Shown here one piece after another: positions 32,055 through 40,344 of a stretch of DNA of 64,000 bases. Source of the DNA: CAXBID01 sp963815305 (GTDB lineage Bacteria; Bacteroidota; Bacteroidia; Flavobacteriales; Flavobacteriaceae); the NCBI GenBank assembly GCA_963815305.1, contig CAWFFW010000001.1, positions 682,001 to 746,000 on the forward strand, written 5' to 3'. Made by a program: the position numbers and the translations under genes. The notes under the pieces were generated by a model that was not told where the DNA came from, made no database searches, and saw only the letters and a list, made by a program, of their open reading frames with translations. Numbering within the stretch: position 1 is the stretch's first letter; each line of letters starts with the position of its first letter.

Positions 32055-33362
32055 ATGATATATCTAACACATAAATGCCAGTATCTACTTTTATCTTTGA
32101 GTTTTTTATGCTTTACCGCATGTAATTCCTCCAAAAAACAAGCATTGTTAGTGGGTGAAACCACCTCTACATCTTTTGATGCATCTAAGGAATTTGTTTA
32201 TTACAACGATAAAAATGTCGTTTTAGTAAAAGAAAAAATAAAAGCAAAAGACTCTTTTTTTTTAAAGGCATATAAGGAAATATTAAAAGATGGTAACGAG
32301 GCCTTGAATTATGTTGCCGACCCAGTAACCAACAAAACAGAAGTACCACCAAGCAAAGACATGCACGACTATATTTCCTATGCACCATACCGCTGGCCCG
32401 ATTCGTCAAAACCAGAGGGTTTGCCATGGATGGTTAGAGATGGTGTTATTAACCCTGTAACACGAAGTGCAGATACCGATTTTAGTAGGAAAGATAATTT
32501 TTTCGATGCCATAAAAAAACTATCATGGGCCTACTATTTTTCTGATGATAACAAATATGCAGAAAAGGCTAAGGAATTAATAAAAGTCTGGTATCTAGAT
32601 CCAGAAACTAGAGTGAATCCTAATCTGAATTTCGGGCAGGGTCACCCAGGTATTGCGTCTGGAACAAAGGCAGGAGTTCATGAGTGGGACGGACAGTCTC
32701 AAATAATTACGGCACTACAAATGTTTGAAGCTAGTGGTATTTTGCCTGAGACTATAAAAAGTGGTATGTCGGTTTGGTTTAATGAATATTTGAACTGGCT
32801 TATTACAAACCCCATGGCTATAGATGCTGGCTTGACAAGACAAAACCATGCGAATCATTATACGTTTCAAGTTGTTGGTTTAATGATGTACCTTGGAAAG
32901 AATGAGGAAGCGAAAGCCGTCATAGAAGATGCCAAACAATCTAGAATTGCAGACCAAATCATGCCCGATGGAAGTCAACCTGGAGAATTAGGTAGAACTA
33001 AATCAGTCAGTTACTCCAATACTAATATATGGTTAATGACAGAGATTACATTAATGGGACAAAAATTGGGTATAGACTTATGGGAATATGAAACAGCAGA
33101 TGGCAGAAGCCTTAAAAATGCCTATAAATTTTTGGAATATTTTGTTTTAAATCCGCAAGAGTGGCCTAAAAAACAGATTACCGAAGGTGGTGCAGAAAAA
33201 GCTTTAGAAACATATACACTGCCTCTTTTTTCTAAAGCTTCTACAGCTTTAGGAACAGCGCTAATTGATCCCCATCTTAAAACATACTTAAACCTTAAAC
33301 CACTGGATATTTTACTCTATCCACCTATGGATAAGTTACCTAAATTAAGTACGAAAGAATAG
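32055..33362 (+). CDS. Alginate_lyase-family (PF05426) polysaccharide lyase, PL38-like lipoprotein
   Basis: This 435-aa lipoprotein has signal peptidase II lipobox FTAC (Cys23). The signature YAPYRWPDSSKPEGLPW, around residues 109-125, is typical of the alginate_lyase superfamily (PF05426) and in particular of PL38-like proteins, for which glucuronan lyase activity has been described. The alpha-toroid region has QNHANHYTF (about 263-271). His265 and Tyr269 match the positions of the conserved NNH...Y motif used for base/acid catalysis in these lyases. The likely reaction is beta-elimination of a uronic-acid-containing polysaccharide, leaving a 4,5-unsaturated uronate. PL5 or PL17-like alternatives are less likely given the length and the single toroid domain. 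It is co-directional with the GH39-like gene 11 bp upstream. Confidence 0.75.
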   Translation: MIYLTHKCQYLLLSLSFLCFTACNSSKKQALLVGETTSTSFDASKEFVYYNDKNVVLVKEKIKAKDSFFLKAYKEILKDGNEALNYVADPVTNKTEVPPSKDMHDYISYAPYRWPDSSKPEGLPWMVRDGVINPVTRSADTDFSRKDNFFDAIKKLSWAYYFSDDNKYAEKAKELIKVWYLDPETRVNPNLNFGQGHPGIASGTKAGVHEWDGQSQIITALQMFEASGILPETIKSGMSVWFNEYLNWLITNPMAIDAGLTRQNHANHYTFQVVGLMMYLGKNEEAKAVIEDAKQSRIADQIMPDGSQPGELGRTKSVSYSNTNIWLMTEITLMGQKLGIDLWEYETADGRSLKNAYKFLEYFVLNPQEWPKKQITEGGAEKALETYTLPLFSKASTALGTALIDPHLKTYLNLKPLDILLYPPMDKLPKLSTKE

Positions 33363-33433
33363 TTTATAATCTTTTAATAAATACTTTTTAGTGGTTTACT
33401 ATTAAGTTTATTCTCATAAACACATCTATCATT

Positions 33434-33464
33434 AATAAAAATCATTCAGTGACTGATTTTTATT
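33434..33464 (+). terminator. Hairpin after the lyase gene, probable transcription terminator
   Basis: A perfect 11-bp inverted repeat, AATAAAAATCA (33434-33444) and TGATTTTTATT (33454-33464), surrounds a 9-nt loop, 72 bp after the lyase stop codon. The stem is AT-rich and its 3' arm contains a T5 run. It may end the GH39-like/lyase transcript and insulate it from the dehydrogenase gene downstream. Confidence 0.5.
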
Positions 33465-33568
33465 CATATAGTAATTTTCACTATAGTTTTAATTTTAGAA
33501 ACAGTACAGTGCGGGATAGTATTTACAGACTCTTTAATTAATTTTATAAAATATTAGTTTGAATATCT

Positions 33569-35353
33569 ATGAATAAAAAATTAGTTATTATGGCCACAAT
33601 TACGTTATTTTTTTTGGGTGTAGTTACTGTGTTGTTTTTATTCCGGGAACAGAAAGAATCAGAGGAGGCTATATTTTATGGGAATAATTATAGTTTAGAC
33701 AATAAAATTATCACCTCCGGGAAAAATTTGTTTTCACAACACTGTGCTACCTGTCATGGTATAAAACAAGATGGTATAGGGCCTCCGCTTGGGGGTATTA
33801 CTAAATTACTTTCCAAAGATCAATTAATCCATGTTATTCAAAACCCAGCAGAGGTTATAAATTCAGGAGATTTACGCGCCAATTATTTATATAATAAGTA
33901 TAAATCGTTGATGCCTCCAATGAATTATCTTTCTGTCGATCAGATATCCCATATATTGTCGTACATAAGCCAGCAAACTAATGATTTGAATCTGCAACCT
34001 ATTTTAATTGATACAACCAAACACTATTCAAAAGATGATAGAGTGCTTCCGCCAATGGAGCATTCTGGGCTGGTCATTGAGTTAGAAGACTACATCCAAG
34101 TACCGCTCCAAAAAGATAGAACGCCTAAAAAAGGCATTGCAACATTACGAGCAAATCCAAATGCTGATAAAACATTGTTTGTCAGTGATCAAATGGGTGT
34201 TATTTATAAAGTGACGAATGGGATGTCTAAGCCTTACCTGAATATTCGAGAACGGATCAAAGATTTTGTTTTTGAACCTGGAATAGGTACTGGATTAGGA
34301 AGCTTTGCCTTGCATCCAGATTTTTTAAATAACGGACTTATCTATACAACTCACGCTGAAAAATATGCTGAAAAACCAGCCATAAATGAGGGTATGTATT
34401 TAGATTCCATTGGTGGACCTTTACAATGGGTATTAACGGAATGGACTTTAAAAGATATTAAAGCAAAGCAATTTGAGGGTAAGCAAAGAGAAGTGCTTCG
34501 GTTTACAACACCAACTACAGCACACGGCGCCCAAGACATTGGTTTTGCGCCTCTAAAAGATAAATCAAATCCAGATTATGGGATGCTGTATATAGGCATT
34601 GGTGATGGGGGCTCTAATAATTTAAAAATGCCTGAACTGGGCCATAATATCAAATCGCTTCTTGGAACTATTATTAGAATAGACCCTAGCGGAAACAATA
34701 GTAAAACAGGTCAATATGGAATTCCAGCAGATAATCCTTTTGCAGATGTTACAGATCCAGCAGTTAAAAAAGAAATTTATGCTTATGGTTTTAGAAATCC
34801 GCATCGTATGTGTTGGGACATGACTTTTGGAAAACGCATGATAGTGGCTGATGTGGGTGAGTCAAACATTGAAGAGGTTAATATTATTGAAAAAGGAGGC
34901 GATTATGGCTGGAGTACCATTGAAGGTAGATTTGGTATAGATATTATGACAGATGCCAAAGTAGTATTCGAGGTAAATGATGACTACTTGTTGCCGTTTC
35001 ATTTGCCTTTTGGTCAAATTGACCATACGGATGTTAAAGCCATCAGTGGAGGATTTGTATATAGAGGTCCCATTAAAGAATTGCAGGGGAAATATATTTT
35101 TGGTGACATTGTTACGGGAAGGCTATGCTATATGAATATGGATGAAAAACTTACCGACTCTAAAATATATGACTTGACCATTATTAGAAACGGACAAGTT
35201 GTTGAAATCATGAAAATGTCTAATTTAGGTAGTCGTGCCTACATCAGAATTGGTTATGATGAGTACGCCGGAGATTTATTTGTAATGACGAAAGCAGATG
35301 GTATGATTAGGCGGGTTACAAAAGCCTATTATCAACAAAATGATAGTTTATAA
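33569..35353 (+). CDS. Membrane-anchored cytochrome c - sorbosone/glucose dehydrogenase fusion (PQQ-type beta-propeller)
   Basis: This 594-aa protein has an N-terminal membrane anchor (residues 5-25) and then a class I cytochrome c domain. The haem-binding motif is C59-A-T-C62-H63 and the distal Met is probably in SLMPPMNYLS (M115 or M118). From about residue 170 there is a beta-propeller of the glucose/sorbosone dehydrogenase type (PF07995), with GIGTGLGSFALHPDF, TTAHGAQDIGFAP, YAYGFRNPHRMCWD and DVGESNIEEVN. Known relatives oxidise aldose-type sugars in the periplasm using PQQ and pass electrons to cytochrome c; here both parts are on one chain. It is followed 24 bp later by two DUF1080 genes, which suggests sugar oxidation is coupled to their activity. 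PQQ biosynthesis genes are not in the window. Confidence 0.85.
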   Translation: MNKKLVIMATITLFFLGVVTVLFLFREQKESEEAIFYGNNYSLDNKIITSGKNLFSQHCATCHGIKQDGIGPPLGGITKLLSKDQLIHVIQNPAEVINSGDLRANYLYNKYKSLMPPMNYLSVDQISHILSYISQQTNDLNLQPILIDTTKHYSKDDRVLPPMEHSGLVIELEDYIQVPLQKDRTPKKGIATLRANPNADKTLFVSDQMGVIYKVTNGMSKPYLNIRERIKDFVFEPGIGTGLGSFALHPDFLNNGLIYTTHAEKYAEKPAINEGMYLDSIGGPLQWVLTEWTLKDIKAKQFEGKQREVLRFTTPTTAHGAQDIGFAPLKDKSNPDYGMLYIGIGDGGSNNLKMPELGHNIKSLLGTIIRIDPSGNNSKTGQYGIPADNPFADVTDPAVKKEIYAYGFRNPHRMCWDMTFGKRMIVADVGESNIEEVNIIEKGGDYGWSTIEGRFGIDIMTDAKVVFEVNDDYLLPFHLPFGQIDHTDVKAISGGFVYRGPIKELQGKYIFGDIVTGRLCYMNMDEKLTDSKIYDLTIIRNGQVVEIMKMSNLGSRAYIRIGYDEYAGDLFVMTKADGMIRRVTKAYYQQNDSL

Positions 35354-35377
35354 AAAAAATAACGGAATATAGTTCAA

Positions 35378-36124
35378 ATGTGTAATAGATTCAAATATGC
35401 TGTTTTACTTATAGTTTGTGTTAATGCCATAGGCTTCTCACAATCAGATGATGCTTGGCAAACTATTTTCAACGGACAGGATCTTGACGGATGGTCCATC
35501 ATCGATCCCCCAGTAAATGTGGTTGTAAAGGATAGTAGCATGGTTATTCACATGAAAGCACATACGTCTCGCCATGCTTTTATTAGAACTGATAAAACGT
35601 ATAAAGACTTCATTTTTGAAATGGATTACAGGAGAGATTTAGGTATGGATTCGGGGATTATGTTTCGTTGTATAGAAGCTCCGCCAACCGCTTTTTCAGC
35701 GTTGTTTGGGTATATGGTAAAATTAGATCCTAAACCAAATAGATTTTGGAGTGGCGGAATGTTTGTCGATTTCGGAAATGGTTGGAGTTGGCTACAAACA
35801 TTAGAAGATAATGAAAAGGCAAGAGCTGCAGAAAAAACTGGTGGTGAATGGAATCACTTAAGAATAGAAGCTATTGGAGATATTATTAAGGTATGGCTAA
35901 ATGATATTCCAACTGTGCATATTAAAGATGATAGGTATAAAGAAGGTTACATAGCCATGAAAATTCATTATTTAAATAGTGGCAGTGAAGAAAAACAACA
36001 ACTTGAATTGGCATATAAAAATCCACGAATCATTACAAAAAATATTAAAGCGTACAGCAAATTAATGGCGTTGCCTTTAAAAGATACCAGAGGCGAATTG
36101 GACATTACCTATTTTAGAAAATAA
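35378..36124 (+). CDS. DUF1080 / 3-keto-disaccharide hydrolase-family protein (PF06439), secreted
   Basis: This 248-aa protein has a signal peptide ending near GFSQ. The mature part is one concanavalin-like beta-sandwich of the PF06439 family: WQTIFNGQDLDGWSII at the start, FEMDYRRDLGMDSGIMFR in the middle, GEWNHLRIEAIGDIIKVWLNDIP towards the end (quoted in part). Family members act on 3-keto-glycosides, as lyases or hydrolases, in an oxidative glycan-cleavage pathway; others may just bind carbohydrate. It follows the cytochrome c-dehydrogenase gene by 24 bp and is followed by a paralogue 4 bp downstream, so all three are probably co-transcribed. The true substrate cannot be read from the sequence. 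Confidence 0.82.
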   Translation: MCNRFKYAVLLIVCVNAIGFSQSDDAWQTIFNGQDLDGWSIIDPPVNVVVKDSSMVIHMKAHTSRHAFIRTDKTYKDFIFEMDYRRDLGMDSGIMFRCIEAPPTAFSALFGYMVKLDPKPNRFWSGGMFVDFGNGWSWLQTLEDNEKARAAEKTGGEWNHLRIEAIGDIIKVWLNDIPTVHIKDDRYKEGYIAMKIHYLNSGSEEKQQLELAYKNPRIITKNIKAYSKLMALPLKDTRGELDITYFRK

Positions 36125-36128
36125 CCAT

Positions 36129-36839
36129 ATGAATATTAAACTTTTTATTACTTGTTTTATAATACTCTCTACTTGTCATTTAGAGGCACAAAATTCTAAA
36201 GGTTGGAAAGACCTCTTTAATGGTGAGAACTTAAATGGTTGGTCTGTAATTGGAGGCCAAGGTAAGGTTGAGGTTGAAGATAACGCTATAGTGCTTCGCC
36301 AGACAGCTAATACTAAAGAGCATACGTTTGTTCATACCAAAAAAAAATATAAAAATTTCATTCTTGAAGTAGATTGTAAAAGAGATCCCCGTTTTTTTTA
36401 TGGCATCTTATTTAGAGCTCAAAAAGCGCCAGATACCGCTCATGTAAGACTTTATGGTTACCAATCGAAAGTGGATCATAAATCTGATAGGAGTTGGACG
36501 GGTGGTATTTTTGATGATTTTGGGAATACCTGGAATTGGATGTATACACCAGATACAGACGAGCGGGCTAAAAAAGCCTTAAAGCCATCTGGGGAATGGG
36601 ATCATTATCATATTGAAGCTATTGATAATACTATAAAAGTTTGGTTAAATGATATCCCGATTTCTAACATTCAGAATGCTAAGTATAAAAAAGGATATAT
36701 CGCTTTTAAAATTCACTTTTTAGGAAATAACAAAGAACAGGAAAAACAAAGGGCTTGGATTAAAAATGTGTGCATTGTCACTTCTAATCTTTCAAAGTAC
36801 ACAAAAACTATAGATATACCCATGCTTGCCGTTCACTAA
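36129..36839 (+). CDS. DUF1080 / 3-keto-disaccharide hydrolase-family protein (PF06439), paralogue of the upstream gene
   Basis: This 236-aa secreted protein has a signal peptide ending near LEAQ and one PF06439 domain: GWKDLFNGENLNGWSVIG, FILEVDCKRDPRFFYGILFR, GEWDHYHIEAIDNTIKVWLND (quoted in part). It is clearly homologous to the preceding protein over its full length, including YxxKVDxKxxRxWxGGxFxDFGNxW in both, so the pair arose by tandem duplication. The conserved SG of the Asp-Ser-Gly-Ile motif in the first copy is replaced by Phe-Tyr-Gly-Ile here, which may mark a change in specificity or loss of catalysis. The start lies 4 bp after the preceding stop. The role is inferred from the family only. 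Confidence 0.8.
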   Translation: MNIKLFITCFIILSTCHLEAQNSKGWKDLFNGENLNGWSVIGGQGKVEVEDNAIVLRQTANTKEHTFVHTKKKYKNFILEVDCKRDPRFFYGILFRAQKAPDTAHVRLYGYQSKVDHKSDRSWTGGIFDDFGNTWNWMYTPDTDERAKKALKPSGEWDHYHIEAIDNTIKVWLNDIPISNIQNAKYKKGYIAFKIHFLGNNKEQEKQRAWIKNVCIVTSNLSKYTKTIDIPMLAVH

Positions 36840-36884
36840 TTCATTTGAATTTGGTGAACATCTAATTTTAATAAATTTATAAAA

Positions 36885-38297
36885 ATGAATAAAATAAGGA
36901 ATAGAAAATTTCAAGACCATGTTTTAAAAATTAGTTTGATGTTGATAGTCTGGTTAACTGCAAACGTTACTGATGCTCAAATTAAACATGGATTGCGTGA
37001 TGAGCAAGGTCGCCACATAATACCTCGTGGTTTCGTGGTAGTTACCAATGCGGGCGATTTTAATAGTGATGACTATATACGTATGGTGCGTATGGGTTCT
37101 AATTACCAAGTTGTACGTTTAGAGTTGGGTAGATTGAGTGAATTCCCAGGAGCAAAATTAGAGGAAGCTTATCTTAAAAAACTTGAAAATTTTGTAAATC
37201 TAGGAAAACAAGTAGGTATAAAGACGGTTTTTAAAATGACTGTTTATGGTGTGGACGATTTTTCTTGGGAAGGGTTTTGGGCAAACAAGAATAGAGAACA
37301 CGACATGTATATTAATGCTTGGAAAGCCGTTTGGAACCGTTTTAAAGATGAAGACCATGTTTTAGGGTATGATGTAGTTAATGAACCTAGAAAATTAACT
37401 ATGGATATTTCTTATAATGATTTAACAACCAATTATTTGGTTCCGTTATATCAACGCATTATTGATGAAAGTCATAAGATAAATGCCGATAAAAAGATTC
37501 TTATACAATCCATTTTTATGAATAAAGGGGAAGGCATTGATAACAATCAATATGCTGAAATTACGGCCCCAGTAAATCGAAATAATGTCGTATTCTCACC
37601 GCATATTTATCAAAACAAGCAGGAATTGGTAGCCCCTGTAATGAATAGGTTTGATAAAGAATCTGATATGTTGAATGCGCCAATTTTTATTGGGGAATGG
37701 GGATTTCCAACTTTTGCATCAACCGATACCTTATTAACAGGTAATTTGGGGCAATTAAAATACACTGAACTATATATACGTACGGCAGAAATATTTGATG
37801 AGATGGGTGTGGGAAGTATTAAAGCTTGGTTTTCAGGAAACCCTAGTATGCAGAATTTTATGGCAGGAGGACCCTCTACGTGGGCCATATTTAGTGATAA
37901 AAATGCTGTAGGAACTGTAGAGCGAAAATATATTACCGATATTATTGCGCGGCCATATCCGCAGGCCATTGCGGGCGATATCCAGTCCTTTAAATTTGAT
38001 TTTGCCAGACGTACTTTAGATGTTCACTTAAAAACAGATAACAGCAAAGGTGCTTCACAAGTATTTATTGGTGCTAATCGTCATTATCCAGATGGGTTCA
38101 CCATTGTTTGTGGAGATAATGTTTTAAGTTATAATCCAATTAAAAATATAGGATTGGAGGTTTTAAAATTGGATAAAAACTCTAAAATTTCCGATTTTAT
38201 TTGGGATGAAAATCGCCAACAATTAAACATTTTAAAATGGCCAATAACTAATAAAGACATACACTTTAAAATAACACCAGGCATATTTAATAAATAA
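36885..38297 (+). CDS. Secreted glycoside hydrolase family 5-like enzyme
   Basis: This 470-aa protein has an N-terminal signal peptide (cleavage probably after TDAQ, about residue 32). A clan GH-A (beta/alpha)8 barrel covers about residues 35-360. The putative acid/base is Glu167 in GYDVVNEP and the putative nucleophile is Glu271 in IFIGEWGFP, the classic GH5 pair, with SPHIY before the nucleophile. The C-terminal ~100 residues look like a small beta-sandwich, as in endoglycoceramidase-type GH5 members. It presumably cleaves beta-linked internal or terminal sugars of the target glycan; GH5 specificity is too broad to name the substrate. It lies between the DUF1080 pair and a GH43-like gene that starts 1 bp after its stop. 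Confidence 0.83.
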   Translation: MNKIRNRKFQDHVLKISLMLIVWLTANVTDAQIKHGLRDEQGRHIIPRGFVVVTNAGDFNSDDYIRMVRMGSNYQVVRLELGRLSEFPGAKLEEAYLKKLENFVNLGKQVGIKTVFKMTVYGVDDFSWEGFWANKNREHDMYINAWKAVWNRFKDEDHVLGYDVVNEPRKLTMDISYNDLTTNYLVPLYQRIIDESHKINADKKILIQSIFMNKGEGIDNNQYAEITAPVNRNNVVFSPHIYQNKQELVAPVMNRFDKESDMLNAPIFIGEWGFPTFASTDTLLTGNLGQLKYTELYIRTAEIFDEMGVGSIKAWFSGNPSMQNFMAGGPSTWAIFSDKNAVGTVERKYITDIIARPYPQAIAGDIQSFKFDFARRTLDVHLKTDNSKGASQVFIGANRHYPDGFTIVCGDNVLSYNPIKNIGLEVLKLDKNSKISDFIWDENRQQLNILKWPITNKDIHFKITPGIFNK

Positions 38298-38298
38298 A

Positions 38299-39642
38299 AT
38301 GAATTTAAACAAGAGCGTATATATGAGTAAATTAAAATGCACCATTTTTTTTATATTATTAGTTGTTTTAGGTTTTTCTCAAAACCCAATTACCAATGCG
38401 AAAGGGGTTTCAGACCCTCATATAAGAGTCTTTAACGATACCATATATCTATTTAGCGGACATGATGACAGTCCTCAAGATAAACTCTGGGTAATGAAAG
38501 ACTGGCGTGTATTTTCATCAACCAATTTATTAGATTGGAATCATATTCAAACTATTTCACCCAAGGATAATTATATGGATGATAATAGTATAGGCTGTTG
38601 GGCCAGTGATGCAGCTACCAGAAACGGGAAGTTTTATTTTTATTTTTCAGATCAGAAAAGAGGTATTGGGGCGATGTCTGCAAACCATCCAACGGGACCT
38701 TATGTAGATACTTTGGGTAAACCATTAGTATCGCCCATGCACGACCCAACTATTTTTGTAGATGATGATAAGGGTAAAACACCTTATATCGTTTATGGTG
38801 ATAAATCCGATGCGTATTACATTGCAGAGTTAAATGATGATATGATATCGGTTGCCGAAAATCCAAAGCCCATAACAATTAATGGTGAAGCATGGAAAAA
38901 TTCACCAAAGTGGATGGATAAAAATTATCTTTTTAAATATAATGATACGTATTATTTAAGTTGGGGCAGAGAGTATGCAACATCAAAAAATATTTATGGA
39001 CCTTATGAGTGCGTAGGACCAGTTGGTAAGGGGCATCATCTAGATGAATTCGCTCATGGCAGTTTCTTTTGGTGGAAAGGTCAGTTTTATCATGTTTGGT
39101 GTTACTATATAAAAAATGGTTTTAAATTCCGGGAATCGATTATTACTTATTGCCATATGGATGATGATGGTAAAATTGTTACAGACACAGCGTTTTTAGA
39201 TAAACATTTTAGTAACGGTGTCGGGCAGTATGATGCCTCATGGGATAAAATTGAAGCCGAATGGTATTATGAGAAATCATCAGGTATAAAAAAACAAGGC
39301 ACCAAAGAAGATGGTTTTTTATTAACAGGTATTAAAAATGGTGAATGGATAAAGTATGCTAATATGCATTTTGATACTGTATTAGAAAATTTAGAATTAT
39401 CGGCTAAGCATATAAAAGGTAAGGGCACTATCGAGATAAGAGAAGGAAATCTCAACGGTCCTCTCATGGGTTCGATTTCAGTATCAACCAAAAAAAACAA
39501 GTCAGTAAAACAAGTTTTTAATTGTAAAATAAATAATAAAAAAGAAAAAATAGACATGTATTTTAAATTCATTGGCGATAAAACATTTGAAATGCATCTT
39601 GATTTTTTTAAATTTAAAAGCAATTGCTTATTAACAAACTAA
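38299..39642 (+). CDS. GH43-like secreted glycosidase with C-terminal CBM6-like domain
   Basis: This 447-aa protein has a signal peptide running to GFSQ (an in-frame ATG at 38323 would give a shorter leader). The five-bladed propeller of clan GH-F is suggested by SDPHIRVFNDTIYLF (putative base Asp39), WASDAATRNGKFYFYFS, and MHDPTIFVDD (pKa-modulating Asp149). The usual EGP/EAP general-acid motif is not seen: the corresponding position before LFKYNDTYYLSWG reads MDKNY, so Asp seems to replace Glu. The C-terminal ~130 residues (IEAEWYYEKSSGI onward) resemble a CBM6. Typical GH43 activities are on beta-xylosides, alpha-L-arabinofuranosides or galactosides. It starts 1 bp after the GH5 stop, hence the same operon. 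Confidence 0.75.
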   Translation: MNLNKSVYMSKLKCTIFFILLVVLGFSQNPITNAKGVSDPHIRVFNDTIYLFSGHDDSPQDKLWVMKDWRVFSSTNLLDWNHIQTISPKDNYMDDNSIGCWASDAATRNGKFYFYFSDQKRGIGAMSANHPTGPYVDTLGKPLVSPMHDPTIFVDDDKGKTPYIVYGDKSDAYYIAELNDDMISVAENPKPITINGEAWKNSPKWMDKNYLFKYNDTYYLSWGREYATSKNIYGPYECVGPVGKGHHLDEFAHGSFFWWKGQFYHVWCYYIKNGFKFRESIITYCHMDDDGKIVTDTAFLDKHFSNGVGQYDASWDKIEAEWYYEKSSGIKKQGTKEDGFLLTGIKNGEWIKYANMHFDTVLENLELSAKHIKGKGTIEIREGNLNGPLMGSISVSTKKNKSVKQVFNCKINNKKEKIDMYFKFIGDKTFEMHLDFFKFKSNCLLTN

Positions 39643-39662
39643 CTTTAAACTAGACATATTCT

Positions 39663-40217
39663 ATGAATATTATCTTTGAGGAAATTGCAAAACAGAACAA
39701 GAAAGTGTTTAAAGTTTTTTTTGATAGGCACTATGAAGAATTAGTACGTTATGCTAATGGGTATCTTTTTGATAAAGATTCAAGTGAAGATATTGTTCAA
39801 GAAGTATTCATTTACATATGGGAAAACGCTGAGAAATTAAAAATTAAAAACTCTTTAAGAGGTTATCTGTTTACAATGGTTAGAAATAGGTGTCTTAATT
39901 TTTTAAAGTCAATTAAGATTACTGATAATTATGAATATCTTGAGTTTAATATTGAATATATCACAGAATATATTTTTGATTCTACCGAAGAAGAAGAGAA
40001 GAAGATCGTTTACCATCAAATTTTGAAAATTGTCGATACACTTCCTTGTAAAATGCAGCAAATTGTAAAATTAAAGTTCTTGCATAATTATAAATATTGT
40101 GAAATTGCCAAAGAGTTAAATGTATCTATTAACACCGTAAAAACTCAACTTAAAAGAGCAAAATTAAAGATTACTGAGTTAGTAACTGTCATTTTGATTT
40201 TATTACAAATCCATTAA
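39663..40217 (+). CDS. ECF-type RNA polymerase sigma factor (Bacteroidetes Sig70 family)
   Basis: This 184-aa cytoplasmic protein has a sigma region 2 (RHYEELVRYANGYL, DSSEDIVQEVFIYIW) and a sigma region 4 helix-turn-helix (LPCKMQQIVKLKF, CEIAKELNVSINTVKTQLKRA), the standard layout of the Bacteroidetes ECF sigma factors. With the FecR-type anti-sigma factor at 40345 and the SusC-like receptor that carries an N-terminal signalling (STN) domain, it forms a trans-envelope signalling relay. Binding of glycan at the outer membrane releases the sigma factor, which activates susC/susD and neighbours. It lies 20 bp after the GH43-like gene. Confidence 0.93.
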   Translation: MNIIFEEIAKQNKKVFKVFFDRHYEELVRYANGYLFDKDSSEDIVQEVFIYIWENAEKLKIKNSLRGYLFTMVRNRCLNFLKSIKITDNYEYLEFNIEYITEYIFDSTEEEEKKIVYHQILKIVDTLPCKMQQIVKLKFLHNYKYCEIAKELNVSINTVKTQLKRAKLKITELVTVILILLQIH

Positions 40218-40344
40218 TAAAACCCTGAATAATTAATAAATTAATATTTTTAAATGTATAATTTTTAATTATTCTTATTTTCTTGTCACCCTTTTTTCTA
40301 TTTTAATTGTCTCATTAATACATAAGCCCATGTTATAATAATTT

